From Chryseobacterium tagetis (GTDB lineage Bacteria > Bacteroidota > Bacteroidia > Flavobacteriales > Weeksellaceae): a DNA stretch of 64,000 nt. The notes below the pieces were generated by a model, which did no database searches, was not told the DNA's origin, and saw only the letters and a program-made list of their open reading frames with translations. Position numbers and translations under genes: made by a program. Of the stretch, positions 25,301 to 33,084 are shown piece by piece (the first letter of the stretch is position 1; every line of letters begins with the position of its first letter). Location of the stretch: positions 310,001-374,000 of the forward strand of contig NZ_JAERSE020000004.1 in the NCBI RefSeq assembly GCF_016735585.2, written 5' to 3'.

Positions 25301-25572
25301 TGAATAGAAGCTTCCCCGTCGTTTCCGGCATCGGAAGTCATATATTTCATTCCCGGCACCCCATTTAAACCTCTTTCTAACGGAATAACCACGGATTTGA
25401 TCAACAATTCGTTGTTGGCACCCGGATATTCTGCTGTGATGTTTACTTTTGGCGGTGAAATGGAAGGGAACTGTGTAATCGGCAACTTCGTCAGGGACAA
25501 GACTCCCATAAATACGATAATCAAAGAGATTACGATAGACAGAACAGGTCTGCGAATGAATTTCTTAAACAT
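22378..25572 (-). CDS. RND multidrug efflux pump, inner-membrane subunit (HAE1/AcrB type)
   Basis: A 1064-residue proton-driven exporter of the AcrB family. It has the usual two-fold plan: a membrane helix at the N-terminus (FIRRPVLSIVISLIIV), a large periplasmic porter domain, six helices, then a second set. The proton-relay pair is visible in VVDDAIVVIEAVH near residue 405, and the second half opens with a helix followed by SGFIPAEDQGMIYA. The tail (about 25 residues) is acidic and cytoplasmic. It lies between its adaptor gene (88 nt upstream) and its channel gene (14-nt overlap). Substrates cannot be predicted. Confidence 0.95.
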   Translation of the reverse strand: MFKKFIRRPVLSIVISLIIVFMGVLSLTKLPITQFPSISPPKVNITAEYPGANNELLIKSVVIPLERGLNGVPGMKYMTSDAGNDGEASIQVVFDLGTDPNVAAVNVQNRVSSVVNKLPPLVVREGVKITREEPNMLMYINLYSDDPKADQKFLFNYADINVMSELRRVSGVGFADILGTREYAMRIWLKPDRLTAYSISADEVMESLNQQSLEASPGKTGESSGKRSQSFEYILKYPGRFNNEKDYGNIILKAKPGGEFIRLKDVADIEFGSSMYDIYSTLNGKPSAAITVKQSYGSNASDVIKNVKSLMAELQKTTFPKGMHYDISYDVSKFLDASIEKVVHTLFEAFILVAIVVFLFLGDWRSTLIPALAVPVSLIGTFAVMSAFGITLNMISLFALVMAIGVVVDDAIVVIEAVHAKMEEKHLSPLKATEEAMHEISGAIIAITLVMASVFIPIAFMSGPVGVFYRQFSITMASAIILSGVVALTLTPALCALILKNNHGKPKRRTPITIFLDKFNGLFTKGAGKYEKMLNKTVKKKTVTLPLLLAFCAATFFLSNSLPSGFIPAEDQGMIYAIIQTPPGSTLERTNQIARELLRESEGIDGVQSVSSLAGYEILTEGTGSNSGTCLINLKSWEDRKESAAEIIEKLEEKAKNIPGANIEFFQPPSIPGYGAAGGFELRLLDKAGSGDYHKMEQVSNDFVKELKKRPELGSAFTFYSASFPQYMLRVDNDLAEQKGVTIENAMDNLSTLIGSNYETSFIRFDRPYKVIVQAGPQYRALPTDLLKLYVKNDKDQMVPYSDFMHLEKVYGLSEITRHNMYNSSEVSGTPAPGYSSGQAIAAIKEVADKTLPRGFGIDWAGISKDEVSRGNEAIYIFLVCLGFVYLILAAQYESFILPLPVILSLPTGIFGAFLCLKLLGLENNIYAQVAMVMLIGLLGKNAVLIVEFAVQKKAEEGIPVAQAAIEGAAIRFRPILMTSFAFIAGLIPLVMATGPGAIGNRTIGTAAAGGMLIGTIFGLMIIPGLYYIFGTIAEKSRLSKYEEENPLTEQTEPYQHDDKHEDL

Positions 25573-25583
25573 AAAATAATATA

Positions 25584-25655
25584 AATTATTAATGATGAAT
25601 GATAAGTGATGGTTTGAACAGTTTACATGATCAATGATCGCTTATCAATTATCGT
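25584..25655 (-). repeat. Intercistronic palindromic repeat-like spacer
   Basis: The gap between adaptor and pump genes contains AATGATGAATGATAAGTGATGG and, further on, its rough complement ending TTATCAATTATCG. The wording and layout match the transketolase spacer at 1171-1259. Confidence 0.45.
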
Positions 25656-25660
25656 ATTTC

Positions 25661-26746
25661 TTACTCTGCTTTTAATTTCAACGATTGAAGAACTTTTTTC
25701 GGATCCTGAGCTTTAACCTGAACTTTCTGATCGTCTTTCACTTTCTGTACTCCTTCTAATAGAATTCTGTCGCCTGTTGCCAATCCTGAACCAACAACAT
25801 ATACATCAGGAAGTTCATAAGCTATTTTAATATTTCGGGATTTTGCCACTCCGTTTTTATCAACTACAAAAACGTATTTCTGATCCTGAATTTCGTATGT
25901 TGCTTTTTGAGGAATGATTAAAGCGTTTTTCAAAGGCAAAGTCATTCTCACTTTTCCTGTTTCTCCGTTTCTTAACAGCTTTGCAGGGTTCGGAAATTTA
26001 GCTCTAAAAGCAATGTTTCCTGTTTCACTGTCAAATTCTCCCTCAATGGTCTGAACTTCACCTTTTTGAGGGAAAACATCACCGTTTGCCATAACCAAAG
26101 CTACCTGATTGCTTCCTCTTGAGGCTACATTTCTCTGGTAATTCAGATATTCCGGTTCAGAAACGTTGAAATACGTGTATACATCATTGTTATCTGAAAG
26201 AGAGGTTAATAAATCTCCTTCATCAACCAAGCTTCCCAATTTCAAAGGAATTCTGTCAATAATCCCTGAAAACGGAGCTTTAATGTCTGTAAATGACAAG
26301 TGAATCTGGGCCAATTTAGCTTCTGCGTTGGCAGCATCCAATTTAGCTTTAGCCATTGCTCTTTCGTTTTTAGAAACAATGTTGTTACTTGCTAGTGTAC
26401 TGGCATTTTTCAATTCAATAGTAGCCTGCGCTACTTCTGCCTGTGCTTTCAATAGTTCTGCCTGATAAAGCTTTGGCATGATGCGGAATAGTGTCTGTCC
26501 CTGGTGTACAAACTGGCCTTCATCTACAAAGATTTTCTCAAGGAAACCTTTCTCCTGTGCACGAACTTCGATGTTCTTCACAGATCTGATCTGAGCTACA
26601 TATTCTTTATCAATTACCGTATCCATTACTACTGGAGAGGTAACAGGATAAATCGTAGCTTCTTCTTTTTCTTCTTTTTTCTTGTTACAGCTTGTGAACA
26701 ATAAAAGACTGCTTAGCGCAATGCTTGCGACAACTCTTTTCATCAT
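25661..26746 (-). CDS. RND efflux periplasmic adaptor (membrane fusion protein)
   Basis: 361 residues linking the pump to the outer-membrane channel. It is a lipoprotein (lipobox LLFTSC, about Cys19) with a Lys/Glu-rich linker, then the lipoyl-like half VRAQEKGFLEKIFVDEGQFV, a short helical hairpin (ELLKAQAEVAQATIELKNA), the second lipoyl half with FTDIKAPFSGIID, and a beta-barrel with LRNGETGKVRM. The frame opens upstream to 26839, but the preceding residues do not fit a signal, so the ATG pair at 26746/26743 is chosen. First gene of the adaptor-pump-channel operon. Confidence 0.93.
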   Translation of the reverse strand: MMKRVVASIALSSLLLFTSCNKKKEEKEEATIYPVTSPVVMDTVIDKEYVAQIRSVKNIEVRAQEKGFLEKIFVDEGQFVHQGQTLFRIMPKLYQAELLKAQAEVAQATIELKNASTLASNNIVSKNERAMAKAKLDAANAEAKLAQIHLSFTDIKAPFSGIIDRIPLKLGSLVDEGDLLTSLSDNNDVYTYFNVSEPEYLNYQRNVASRGSNQVALVMANGDVFPQKGEVQTIEGEFDSETGNIAFRAKFPNPAKLLRNGETGKVRMTLPLKNALIIPQKATYEIQDQKYVFVVDKNGVAKSRNIKIAYELPDVYVVGSGLATGDRILLEGVQKVKDDQKVQVKAQDPKKVLQSLKLKAE

Positions 26747-26896
26747 AATTCTAGAGTTTATATAAATCGTTAATGTTTTAATTTGGAATGAAAAATGGTA
26801 ATATAGAATGGTGACGAAGTGATGATTACCAACAAACACAACGCAGATATTTTCCCGCCGGCAGAGCCAACAGAAAATAAATCGAAAAATAAAATC

Positions 26897-27289
26897 TTAG
26901 ATTCTGATAGAACGAATCAGAATGAATCTTTTTACAGAGTCAAATTCAGAGAGGAAACCATGAATAGTAGGCTTAAGTCTTTTGAAGCTTTTCAGTCCAA
27001 AAATATAAACCAATGTAAAAATACTCGCAAAAACAACCATAGCCTGAAATGTATCAGACAATTGGAAATCATCTTCCGTAAGTTCCAGAGAGTAAGCATT
27101 GCTTGCATCATCCGGCGACTGTTGCATAGAAAGTTTTTCGTAGGTTTGGTTTAAGCGGTTTGCTCTTTTAGGTAAATTCTGAGAATTGTGATGGGTATAA
27201 TCGTTTCGTAATGTTTTGACGTTGATCTTACTTTCCACTACGAATAGCAGAAAAAGACTGGTCAAAAAATACACGATATAATTTCTCAT
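26897..27289 (-). CDS. Small membrane protein upstream of the efflux operon
   Basis: 130 residues with an N-terminal hydrophobic segment (about 4-20) and a second one near 84-100 (MVVFASIFTLVYIFGL), enclosing a polar Asn/Gln-rich region and ending in a basic tail. I recognise no family. A strong promoter at 27303-27335 predicts transcription from about 27297, which excludes the longer start at 27367 and supports MRNYIVY at 27289. It precedes the efflux operon by 150 nt on the same strand, so read-through is possible. Confidence 0.65.
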   Translation of the reverse strand: MRNYIVYFLTSLFLLFVVESKINVKTLRNDYTHHNSQNLPKRANRLNQTYEKLSMQQSPDDASNAYSLELTEDDFQLSDTFQAMVVFASIFTLVYIFGLKSFKRLKPTIHGFLSEFDSVKRFILIRSIRI

Positions 27290-27302
27290 AATTTTGAAGG
27301 CA

Positions 27303-27335
27303 CAAATGTATGTTTTAGTTTGCATAAAAATCAAA
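27303..27335 (-). promoter_or_regulatory. Promoter of the small membrane protein gene
   Basis: On the minus strand TTTG (27332-27335), a 21-nt spacer and TACATTTG (27303-27310) match the Bacteroidota consensus fully. The A/T-rich stretch from 27336 to 27622 shows no gene or clear structure. Confidence 0.65.
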
Positions 27336-27622
27336 CCAATTTTATGATAAATGACATGTATTAACAATATTTAACTCACCTTTAAATATCCTGAATAACA
27401 ATTAACCTTTCATACATTGATGGAAACAACCAGCAAAGAAACATTTAATTATTATTGATTCTCAATTATTTATATCTATAATCTTCTAAAAAGCCCTCAT
27501 TAGCACAAAAAGTCATAAGAAAACATTAAAACTAGAAGAGATTTTAAAAATAAAATATTCATTTAATTTCAGACCCACTATATAATTTATAATAATTTAA
27601 CAGTTTCTATCTAAAAAAACAA

Positions 27623-27630
27623 TAACTTTG
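27623..27630 (+). promoter_or_regulatory. -7 box of the lipoprotein gene at 27673
   Basis: TAACTTTG matches TAnnTTTG, with transcription expected at about 27637. A 27-codon frame (27648-27731) begins at the first AUG of this transcript and overlaps the lipoprotein gene out of frame. Confidence 0.5.
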
Positions 27631-27672
27631 CCAAACAAATCACACCAATGAAACACATCAAAATAAATTATT

Positions 27673-28065
27673 ATGAAAAAAAATGTTCTTTTCGCGGTCT
27701 TCGCTCTTATACTTACCTTACTGTCATGTAACCATTCCACTAAAGAAAATGAAGTTGCAGCCATAGAGCCTGCCAGAGAAATTATAAAGGACAGTATTAC
27801 CAAAGCCACTTTTGTAGATGATTTTGGTGATCAGATGGAAGTGATCATCAATCATACTCAAAATACAGCCAAGATTTTTCTTGATGGTAAGACATACGAA
27901 ATAAAAAAAATCGACGAGCTGCCGGAATATACTGCTGCAAACGAAGCTTATCAGTATTCTAATATCCGAGGAAATATCACATTTCTAAAAAAGGATGCGG
28001 ATATGGTATTGTTTCATTACAAACCAACCAAAGAAAACAGTCCTACTAAAATGGCTTCTTACTAG
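27673..28065 (+). CDS. Predicted small lipoprotein, possibly MliC-like
   Basis: 130 residues with a clean lipoprotein signal (MKKNVLFAVFALILTLLSC, Cys19). The mature part has a pattern of strands (DDFGDQMEVIINHTQNTAKI, FLDGKTYEIKKI, YQYSNIRGNITFLKKDADM) that loosely recalls the MliC/lysozyme-inhibitor fold, where a GNITFLKK-like strand resembles the family's final strands, but the disulphide cysteines are missing. It is followed 37 nt later by the META-domain lipoprotein, probably in one transcript. Confidence 0.7.
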   Translation: MKKNVLFAVFALILTLLSCNHSTKENEVAAIEPAREIIKDSITKATFVDDFGDQMEVIINHTQNTAKIFLDGKTYEIKKIDELPEYTAANEAYQYSNIRGNITFLKKDADMVLFHYKPTKENSPTKMASY

Positions 28066-28102
28066 CCAATCCTTTATTATATTTAATCCAAACCTTATCA
28101 CT

Positions 28103-28534
28103 ATGAAAAATCTACACCACTACATTATCATTTTCTTTTTATCAGTATTTCTTTTTTCCTGTAATAGTGCCAAACAGTCATCCAAAAATGACATTACCGA
28201 AAAAACATGGAAGCTTACTGAGCTTAATGGTAAACCCATTCAATTGAAAAATCCTAAAAACAACCCTTATTTCAAACTTAATACAAGTACAATGAGATAT
28301 GAAGGACACGCCGGATGTAACGGTATAGGAGGAAGTTTTGAAATCAAACCGGATATCATGCGTATAAAATTCAATCAGGGAATGTCTACCATGATGGCCT
28401 GTGAAGATTTAGAAACCGAACAATTATTTAGTAAGGCTTTGTTAGCTGCAGATAATTATTCGGTAAATGGTAATACTCTTACTCTTAACAGAGCAAGAAT
28501 GGCTCCTTTAGCGAAATTTGTTCTTAGCAATTAA
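28103..28534 (+). CDS. META domain (HslJ-like) lipoprotein
   Basis: 143 residues. The lipoprotein signal ends in FLFSC, followed by a META domain: TEKTWKLTELNGKPI, then the signature YEGHAGCNGIGGSFEI, MSTMMACEDLETEQLFSKAL and the last strands with NTLTLNR. META-domain proteins such as HslJ are heat- or stress-linked envelope proteins of unclear biochemistry. The frame reaches back to 27995 within the previous gene, but MKNLHHY at 28103 starts the signal. A strong hairpin follows. Confidence 0.87.
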   Translation: MKNLHHYIIIFFLSVFLFSCNSAKQSSKNDITEKTWKLTELNGKPIQLKNPKNNPYFKLNTSTMRYEGHAGCNGIGGSFEIKPDIMRIKFNQGMSTMMACEDLETEQLFSKALLAADNYSVNGNTLTLNRARMAPLAKFVLSN

Positions 28535-28553
28535 ACACAATTTACCATATAGT

Positions 28554-28589
28554 AAAAAAATCGGGTCATTGTTGACCCGATTTTTTTTT
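28554..28589. terminator. Bidirectional terminator between convergent genes
   Basis: TCGGGTCA / TGACCCGA form a perfect stem with a TTGT loop, flanked by A7 and T9 runs. It ends the META-domain transcript and the minus-strand FAD oxidoreductase gene. Confidence 0.88.
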
Positions 28590-29625
28590 AATTTATAAAT
28601 CTTTTCATATCTACTTCTTCAGGTAGCTGAGAATCATTTTCAATGCAATCATATAACACTTTGGAAAAATAACAGCCATTCAATATTCCTCTTGCTCCTA
28701 ATCCGTTAAACACATACATACTCGAGTGATCTGAATGTTTTCCAATAATAGGCCTTCTGTCTTTCACGGTAGGACGAAACCCAAAATTGACTTCCTGTAT
28801 TTCAAAATCGTAAGGATAAAATTCAGCTAAACCATTTGTCAACTGTTCTACAGCAGAATCATCAATATGATGGTGAAGCTGGTCACGATCATAAGTTCCT
28901 CCGTAAAAATATAAATCGTTGTCTAATGGAAACAAAAAGTGTTTCTTTTTAATGGTAATATTCTGATCTAAAGATTTTGATAGTTTTACTTTAATATGAT
29001 GTCCTTTATTGGCATTTACAGTAATATCTGAAAAGAAAGGATTTTCTTTCACTCCCATTCCTTCGCAAAAAATAATATTCTTAAAATTAAACTCTTTATA
29101 AACGGAATCAGCAGTGTTAATTTTAGAATATTCAAATTTTTCTTTAATCAATTGTCCTCTGTTTTCAAGAAAATCAAATACACCCATGAAAAACCCCTTA
29201 ACATTGAGTCTCGCAGACTGATTAACCTTTCCTGTATTAAAATCGTTTTTTACTACCTCTATGTGATCAAAATTTTCATCCAAAAAATCCTGAAGCTCTA
29301 TATTTTCAGATTTTTTAAGCCAAAGTTTCTGTTCATTTTCATCGTGAAAAATTCTGTGAATAGGTGCATCTATTAAATAATTATTTCCCGTATAGGCTTC
29401 AATTTCTTTTAATGAGTCCTTTAGAAAATCTATCTGTTCCTGAGCCTTCCAAAAAGTAGTAAATTTCTTTAACACTACAGGATTGATTATTCCCGCAGAC
29501 ACTTGTGAAGCGCTTTTTTCACCTTCGGAAAACATCACGAATGATTTATTATTTTTAATCAATTGATGAGCAAAAAAAACGCCTGCATATCCATCTCCAA
29601 CAATTATATAGTCTACATTTTTCAT
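28588..29625 (-). CDS. FAD-dependent oxidoreductase (DAO family) next to gldN
   Basis: 345 residues with an N-terminal Rossmann motif IIVGDGYAGVFFAHQL (GxGxxG form, residues 7-22) and the DAO-family ending RPTVKDRRPIIGKHSD and NGLGARGILNGC, where flavin contacts lie in relatives. The fold is that of glycine/D-amino-acid oxidases; the substrate is unknown. Such a gene lies beside gldN in other flavobacteria as I recall, but here a terminator at 29698-29729 separates it from gldN, so functional linkage to secretion is unproven. Confidence 0.85.
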   Translation of the reverse strand: MKNVDYIIVGDGYAGVFFAHQLIKNNKSFVMFSEGEKSASQVSAGIINPVVLKKFTTFWKAQEQIDFLKDSLKEIEAYTGNNYLIDAPIHRIFHDENEQKLWLKKSENIELQDFLDENFDHIEVVKNDFNTGKVNQSARLNVKGFFMGVFDFLENRGQLIKEKFEYSKINTADSVYKEFNFKNIIFCEGMGVKENPFFSDITVNANKGHHIKVKLSKSLDQNITIKKKHFLFPLDNDLYFYGGTYDRDQLHHHIDDSAVEQLTNGLAEFYPYDFEIQEVNFGFRPTVKDRRPIIGKHSDHSSMYVFNGLGARGILNGCYFSKVLYDCIENDSQLPEEVDMKRFIN

Positions 29626-29697
29626 ATAAGAATCTTCATTTAATTAAGGTTTCGTTTAATTATGCCTTTCAAAACTAAATAATACTACATTTCACAA

Positions 29698-29729
29698 TAA
29701 AAAAACCTGAGTAAAAATACTCAGGTTTT
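29698..29729 (-). terminator. Terminator of the gldKLMN operon
   Basis: AAAACCTGAGTA (29702-29713) pairs with TACTCAGGTTTT (29718-29729) around AAAA, with a T run on the minus strand. It lies 22 nt after gldN. Confidence 0.88.
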
Positions 29730-29750
29730 GTATATGAATCAAATGAAATA

Positions 29751-30689
29751 TTAATAATTCCACAATTCGTTTTCCATTTCAAGAATCTGTGCTTTGATTC
29801 TATCACTTTCTTCAAGTTGTTCTTCAGCATTTCTAGGAACATAATCCTTGATGCTTCCGTCTCCTAAACCGCTTGATGATTTATAGATTACAGAAGAGAA
29901 TCTTCTTGCATTGATAACGTCATCAAAAGATAAATCAGCAGCTGAATTTTTTCTATTGAATACATAGTTATTTGCCAAGATATCTCTCGCTTTAGGATAG
30001 TATACCCAGAATAGATCGATTAACTCATCTTTTCCAGCAATCGCTTTTCCTTCAGCATCATAAACACCCTGAACCGCAGGATCTGGTCCCATTGCAGCAA
30101 TACCAAGAGGTCTGTATTTCATTTGACCATCTCTTTTGTCAATAAACCACATTCCCATTATTTTCAACATTTTAACTTTATCAGTTGTTGTTTGAAAATA
30201 GTCGGTATATTCTTTTTTCTCTTGTTCAGTTAACTGTCTACCTGATTGTAAAATATCAATTGCAGCATCATTTAAAACAACTTTTTCAAGTCTTTTTTTG
30301 ATACCTTCTGCAGAAAGTTTTGTAGTAAAATCCTCATCGTCATATACTTCTTCAATTTGACCGCTTAATGCAGCATCTAATAGAATCTGATATAATGATC
30401 TAGTATTTTTAGACAAAAGACCGTTTGGATTGTCATAATAGAAAGGCTGATTGATTTTATCATTCAAATCTATAATTTCCCAAACATACATACCTTTTAA
30501 GATATCCTTCTCATCTACAAATCCGTACTCTAGTGGTTTTACTTTATTACTAATAACAGTATCTCCCACTTTTCTCATATTTTCAGCTCTCATTTGTCTG
30601 AACTCTTCCGGAGAAGAAGCATTTAGAATAGACTGAGATAATGCAAACCCAGAAACTAAAACTAAAAGACTGCTAATATATTTTTTCAT
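29751..30689 (-). CDS. gldN: T9SS ring-associated protein GldN
   Basis: 312 residues with a signal peptide (MKKYISSLLVLVSGFALSQS). GldN (PorN in Porphyromonas) is a periplasmic component that binds GldK in the ring under the outer membrane and is needed for type IX secretion. Landmarks are KVKPLEYGFVDEKDI with MYVWEIIDLNDKINQPFYY, and MWFIDKRDGQMKYRPLGIA, typical of the family. It is last in the K-L-M-N block, 18 nt after gldM, and ends at a hairpin. Assignment is firm because family and gene order agree. Confidence 0.95.
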   Translation of the reverse strand: MKKYISSLLVLVSGFALSQSILNASSPEEFRQMRAENMRKVGDTVISNKVKPLEYGFVDEKDILKGMYVWEIIDLNDKINQPFYYDNPNGLLSKNTRSLYQILLDAALSGQIEEVYDDEDFTTKLSAEGIKKRLEKVVLNDAAIDILQSGRQLTEQEKKEYTDYFQTTTDKVKMLKIMGMWFIDKRDGQMKYRPLGIAAMGPDPAVQGVYDAEGKAIAGKDELIDLFWVYYPKARDILANNYVFNRKNSAADLSFDDVINARRFSSVIYKSSSGLGDGSIKDYVPRNAEEQLEESDRIKAQILEMENELWNY

Positions 30690-30707
30690 AATAATTGCTA
30701 TTTAAAC

Positions 30708-32294
30708 TTATGGAACATGTATAATAATTGGAGTGATTTTCTTAATAGGTCCTTCCAATCCTTGAGCTGTCGCCTTTATTTCAATAATTGATACATCATC
30801 ACCAGGTCTAACATTTTTCAACAGACCTGCTGCATCTTGCAATGAATTTCCTTTTACAAGCATTGCTGCTCTTCCCGGGATTCTAACCATAAATTCAGTT
30901 ACGGTAAATGATACAGGGAAGTCGAAATCTGGAATCGCTGCCTGAACCGTTTGATTCTGGATAGACTGAGCCGGCATTGTCAATACATTCTGTCCTCTCA
31001 TCTGTCCTTGCGGTGGCGGTACATTCTTAATTCTGTATTCAAATTCCTGAGATACTACTTTACCATTAGGTTCTCTACCTGACAAGATCAATTTAACAAC
31101 ATTTCCTGCTTGTGGTTTTACAATCCACTTACCTGTACCAGTACTTCTTACCAAAGCACCTGGAGCAGATAATGTAAGTTTAGAATTATCAGCACCTAAG
31201 ATAGATCCAGATACTGGGTTTTCTAATCCTCTATACATTACATTCATCTTATCTGCAGAAAGTAATAATCCTTTTTCAAGTTTTACCTCTTGTGGACCTG
31301 CAATTACATTATAAGTATGAGTCCAAGTGAAAGGCTGAGCTTTTCCACTAGCATCGGTAAGTGTAATCACACCACCAATTTTGTGTTCTCCTAATCCTCC
31401 TGTGTTTAAAGAAAGGAATCCTTTTCCATTTTCCTGTCTTCCAACACCACTGATACTAATCTTGTTACTGTTAGAGTAGTTACCCAACATTACAACTGCT
31501 TCAGCTTTATTACCTGCAACGATATCTGTAGGAGCAGAAACAATAGCTTCATAGCTTGTAAACTTGATACTAGCATCTACTTTTTCTTGTAGCATTAACG
31601 CCAATGCATCTGATTGTACATTTCTTGCATCATTCTGAATAATTCCTAAGTTAGAAATTGCCGCAATAAGTGGCTGGTGATAGAATTTATTCTGAAACCA
31701 AGTTTTACCGTTCGGAGATTTTCCTTGAGGATATTCTGCGATTAAAGAAGCGTTTGCTCTTTCAACCAATTTTGCCAGCTGTGAATTTCCACCAAATGTT
31801 GCATTGATATAATTTCTTACATCATCAATTTTAGATTTTAAATCCAGAGCATTTTTTGATGGACTATTTTCATCTCCTCCCTTGAAGAAGAATTCTGTAG
31901 TTGCTTCATTATTATTCAATGCAGAGAAGTTTTCACTTACATCCATATCCTTCCCCTTTTCATCTTTATCGTGGAATTCTGATTGTTTTTTAAGTGTAAC
32001 TTTTACATCTTCTGCTGCTTTTACCAACCCATCAATTTTATCTCTCAATACTTGATACTGTGCCCAAGGCTGAGCATAAGTATCTGGCACTTGTTGCGCT
32101 TTAGCTTCAAGTGTTTTTTCGAAGATATCTTTATTTTTTTGTTCCGTTAAATTACGGGTTTGATTAAGGGATACTGTAGAGTCATAAAATGACCTGATAA
32201 TTTCAACATCAATGTTTAGGGCCATCATCGCGATGAACACCAAATACATAAGGTTGATCATCTTCTGACGTGGAGTCTGTTTTCCTTTTGCCAT
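30708..32294 (-). CDS. gldM: T9SS motor protein GldM
   Basis: 528 residues. A single membrane helix at about residues 13-29 (INLMYLVFIAMMALNID) is followed by a long periplasmic part built of successive domains in the known structures. GldM (PorM) forms the rotating shaft that sits in the GldL ring and couples proton flow to the outer-membrane machinery. The N-terminal MAKGKQTPRQKMINLMYLVF is characteristic. It lies 52 nt after gldL and 18 nt before gldN. Confidence 0.96.
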   Translation of the reverse strand: MAKGKQTPRQKMINLMYLVFIAMMALNIDVEIIRSFYDSTVSLNQTRNLTEQKNKDIFEKTLEAKAQQVPDTYAQPWAQYQVLRDKIDGLVKAAEDVKVTLKKQSEFHDKDEKGKDMDVSENFSALNNNEATTEFFFKGGDENSPSKNALDLKSKIDDVRNYINATFGGNSQLAKLVERANASLIAEYPQGKSPNGKTWFQNKFYHQPLIAAISNLGIIQNDARNVQSDALALMLQEKVDASIKFTSYEAIVSAPTDIVAGNKAEAVVMLGNYSNSNKISISGVGRQENGKGFLSLNTGGLGEHKIGGVITLTDASGKAQPFTWTHTYNVIAGPQEVKLEKGLLLSADKMNVMYRGLENPVSGSILGADNSKLTLSAPGALVRSTGTGKWIVKPQAGNVVKLILSGREPNGKVVSQEFEYRIKNVPPPQGQMRGQNVLTMPAQSIQNQTVQAAIPDFDFPVSFTVTEFMVRIPGRAAMLVKGNSLQDAAGLLKNVRPGDDVSIIEIKATAQGLEGPIKKITPIIIHVP

Positions 32295-32346
32295 TCTCTT
32301 TTCTTTTGTTTGATTAAATAATTAAAATTTAGAAATGGTTAAGAAA

Positions 32347-33039
32347 TTAAGACTTCATTGCAGTTAACATACCGCCATAAACTCTATTTAAGTTATTTAA
32401 GTTAGATGTTAAGCCTTGTAATTCTTGATTGAATTTTTCTGATTGCTCAGCAGATTTTTGCATATCTGCAACATATTTGTTTGCAAATTCTGATTGTCTC
32501 TTTCCGCTTTCTAATTGCATTGCGTATAGAGCATTCATACTTTCCATATGTTGAGCAGCTTTATTCAACTGATCGTTGTATTTATGAGTAGAAGCAGATA
32601 CATCTACCGTTTGGTTAATCTGATCTACAGAGCTTGAAAATTTATCGATTCCTGTTCTCAATCTGTCAAATAATTGAACGTCAAGCTTTGCATCCTGTAA
32701 CATTTTATCAAGTTTACCAGAAAGAGAGTTTTCTAGCTCAGCTAAATGATTGTTGTTATTTCTAGTAGAAACATTAGAATGTAAAGGGTTAGGATTTGCA
32801 TGTTTATCTAATAATTCAGGGTAAACATTTTCCCAAGCATAAGACTCTTCATTTTTCGGTGGATCAAAGGCAAAAATAACGAAAATAATAGCCTCAGTAA
32901 CAAGCCCTACCGTAAGAGCGATGTTACCATTAATAGGTCCTAGTGTAATGTGAGTAATTTTAAGCCAAGCTCCTAGAATTACAATTGCAGCACCGAATGA
33001 ATAGAAGAAATTCATCCAAGCATCTTTAGTCTTAAACAT
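32347..33039 (-). CDS. gldL: T9SS motor protein GldL
   Basis: 230 residues with two membrane helices (about 11-29 and 39-58) and a cytoplasmic, partly coiled-coil C-terminal region (ELENSLSGKLDKML onward). GldL (PorL) forms the pentameric proton channel around GldM. The charged membrane residues Lys27 (GAWLKI) and Glu49 (LVTEAIIF) stand at the positions described as important in the Flavobacterium johnsoniae motor, so the channel should be functional. It is placed 45 nt after gldK. Confidence 0.96.
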   Translation of the reverse strand: MFKTKDAWMNFFYSFGAAIVILGAWLKITHITLGPINGNIALTVGLVTEAIIFVIFAFDPPKNEESYAWENVYPELLDKHANPNPLHSNVSTRNNNNHLAELENSLSGKLDKMLQDAKLDVQLFDRLRTGIDKFSSSVDQINQTVDVSASTHKYNDQLNKAAQHMESMNALYAMQLESGKRQSEFANKYVADMQKSAEQSEKFNQELQGLTSNLNNLNRVYGGMLTAMKS

Positions 33040-33084
33040 ATACGTTAGTTTTTTTTAATGTTAGTGTAAATTAGTTTTTGGTTT

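Noticed and set aside
26819-27154. Plus-strand frame of 111 codons
   Set aside because: It is antisense to the small membrane protein gene, which has a strong promoter and a sensible membrane topology.
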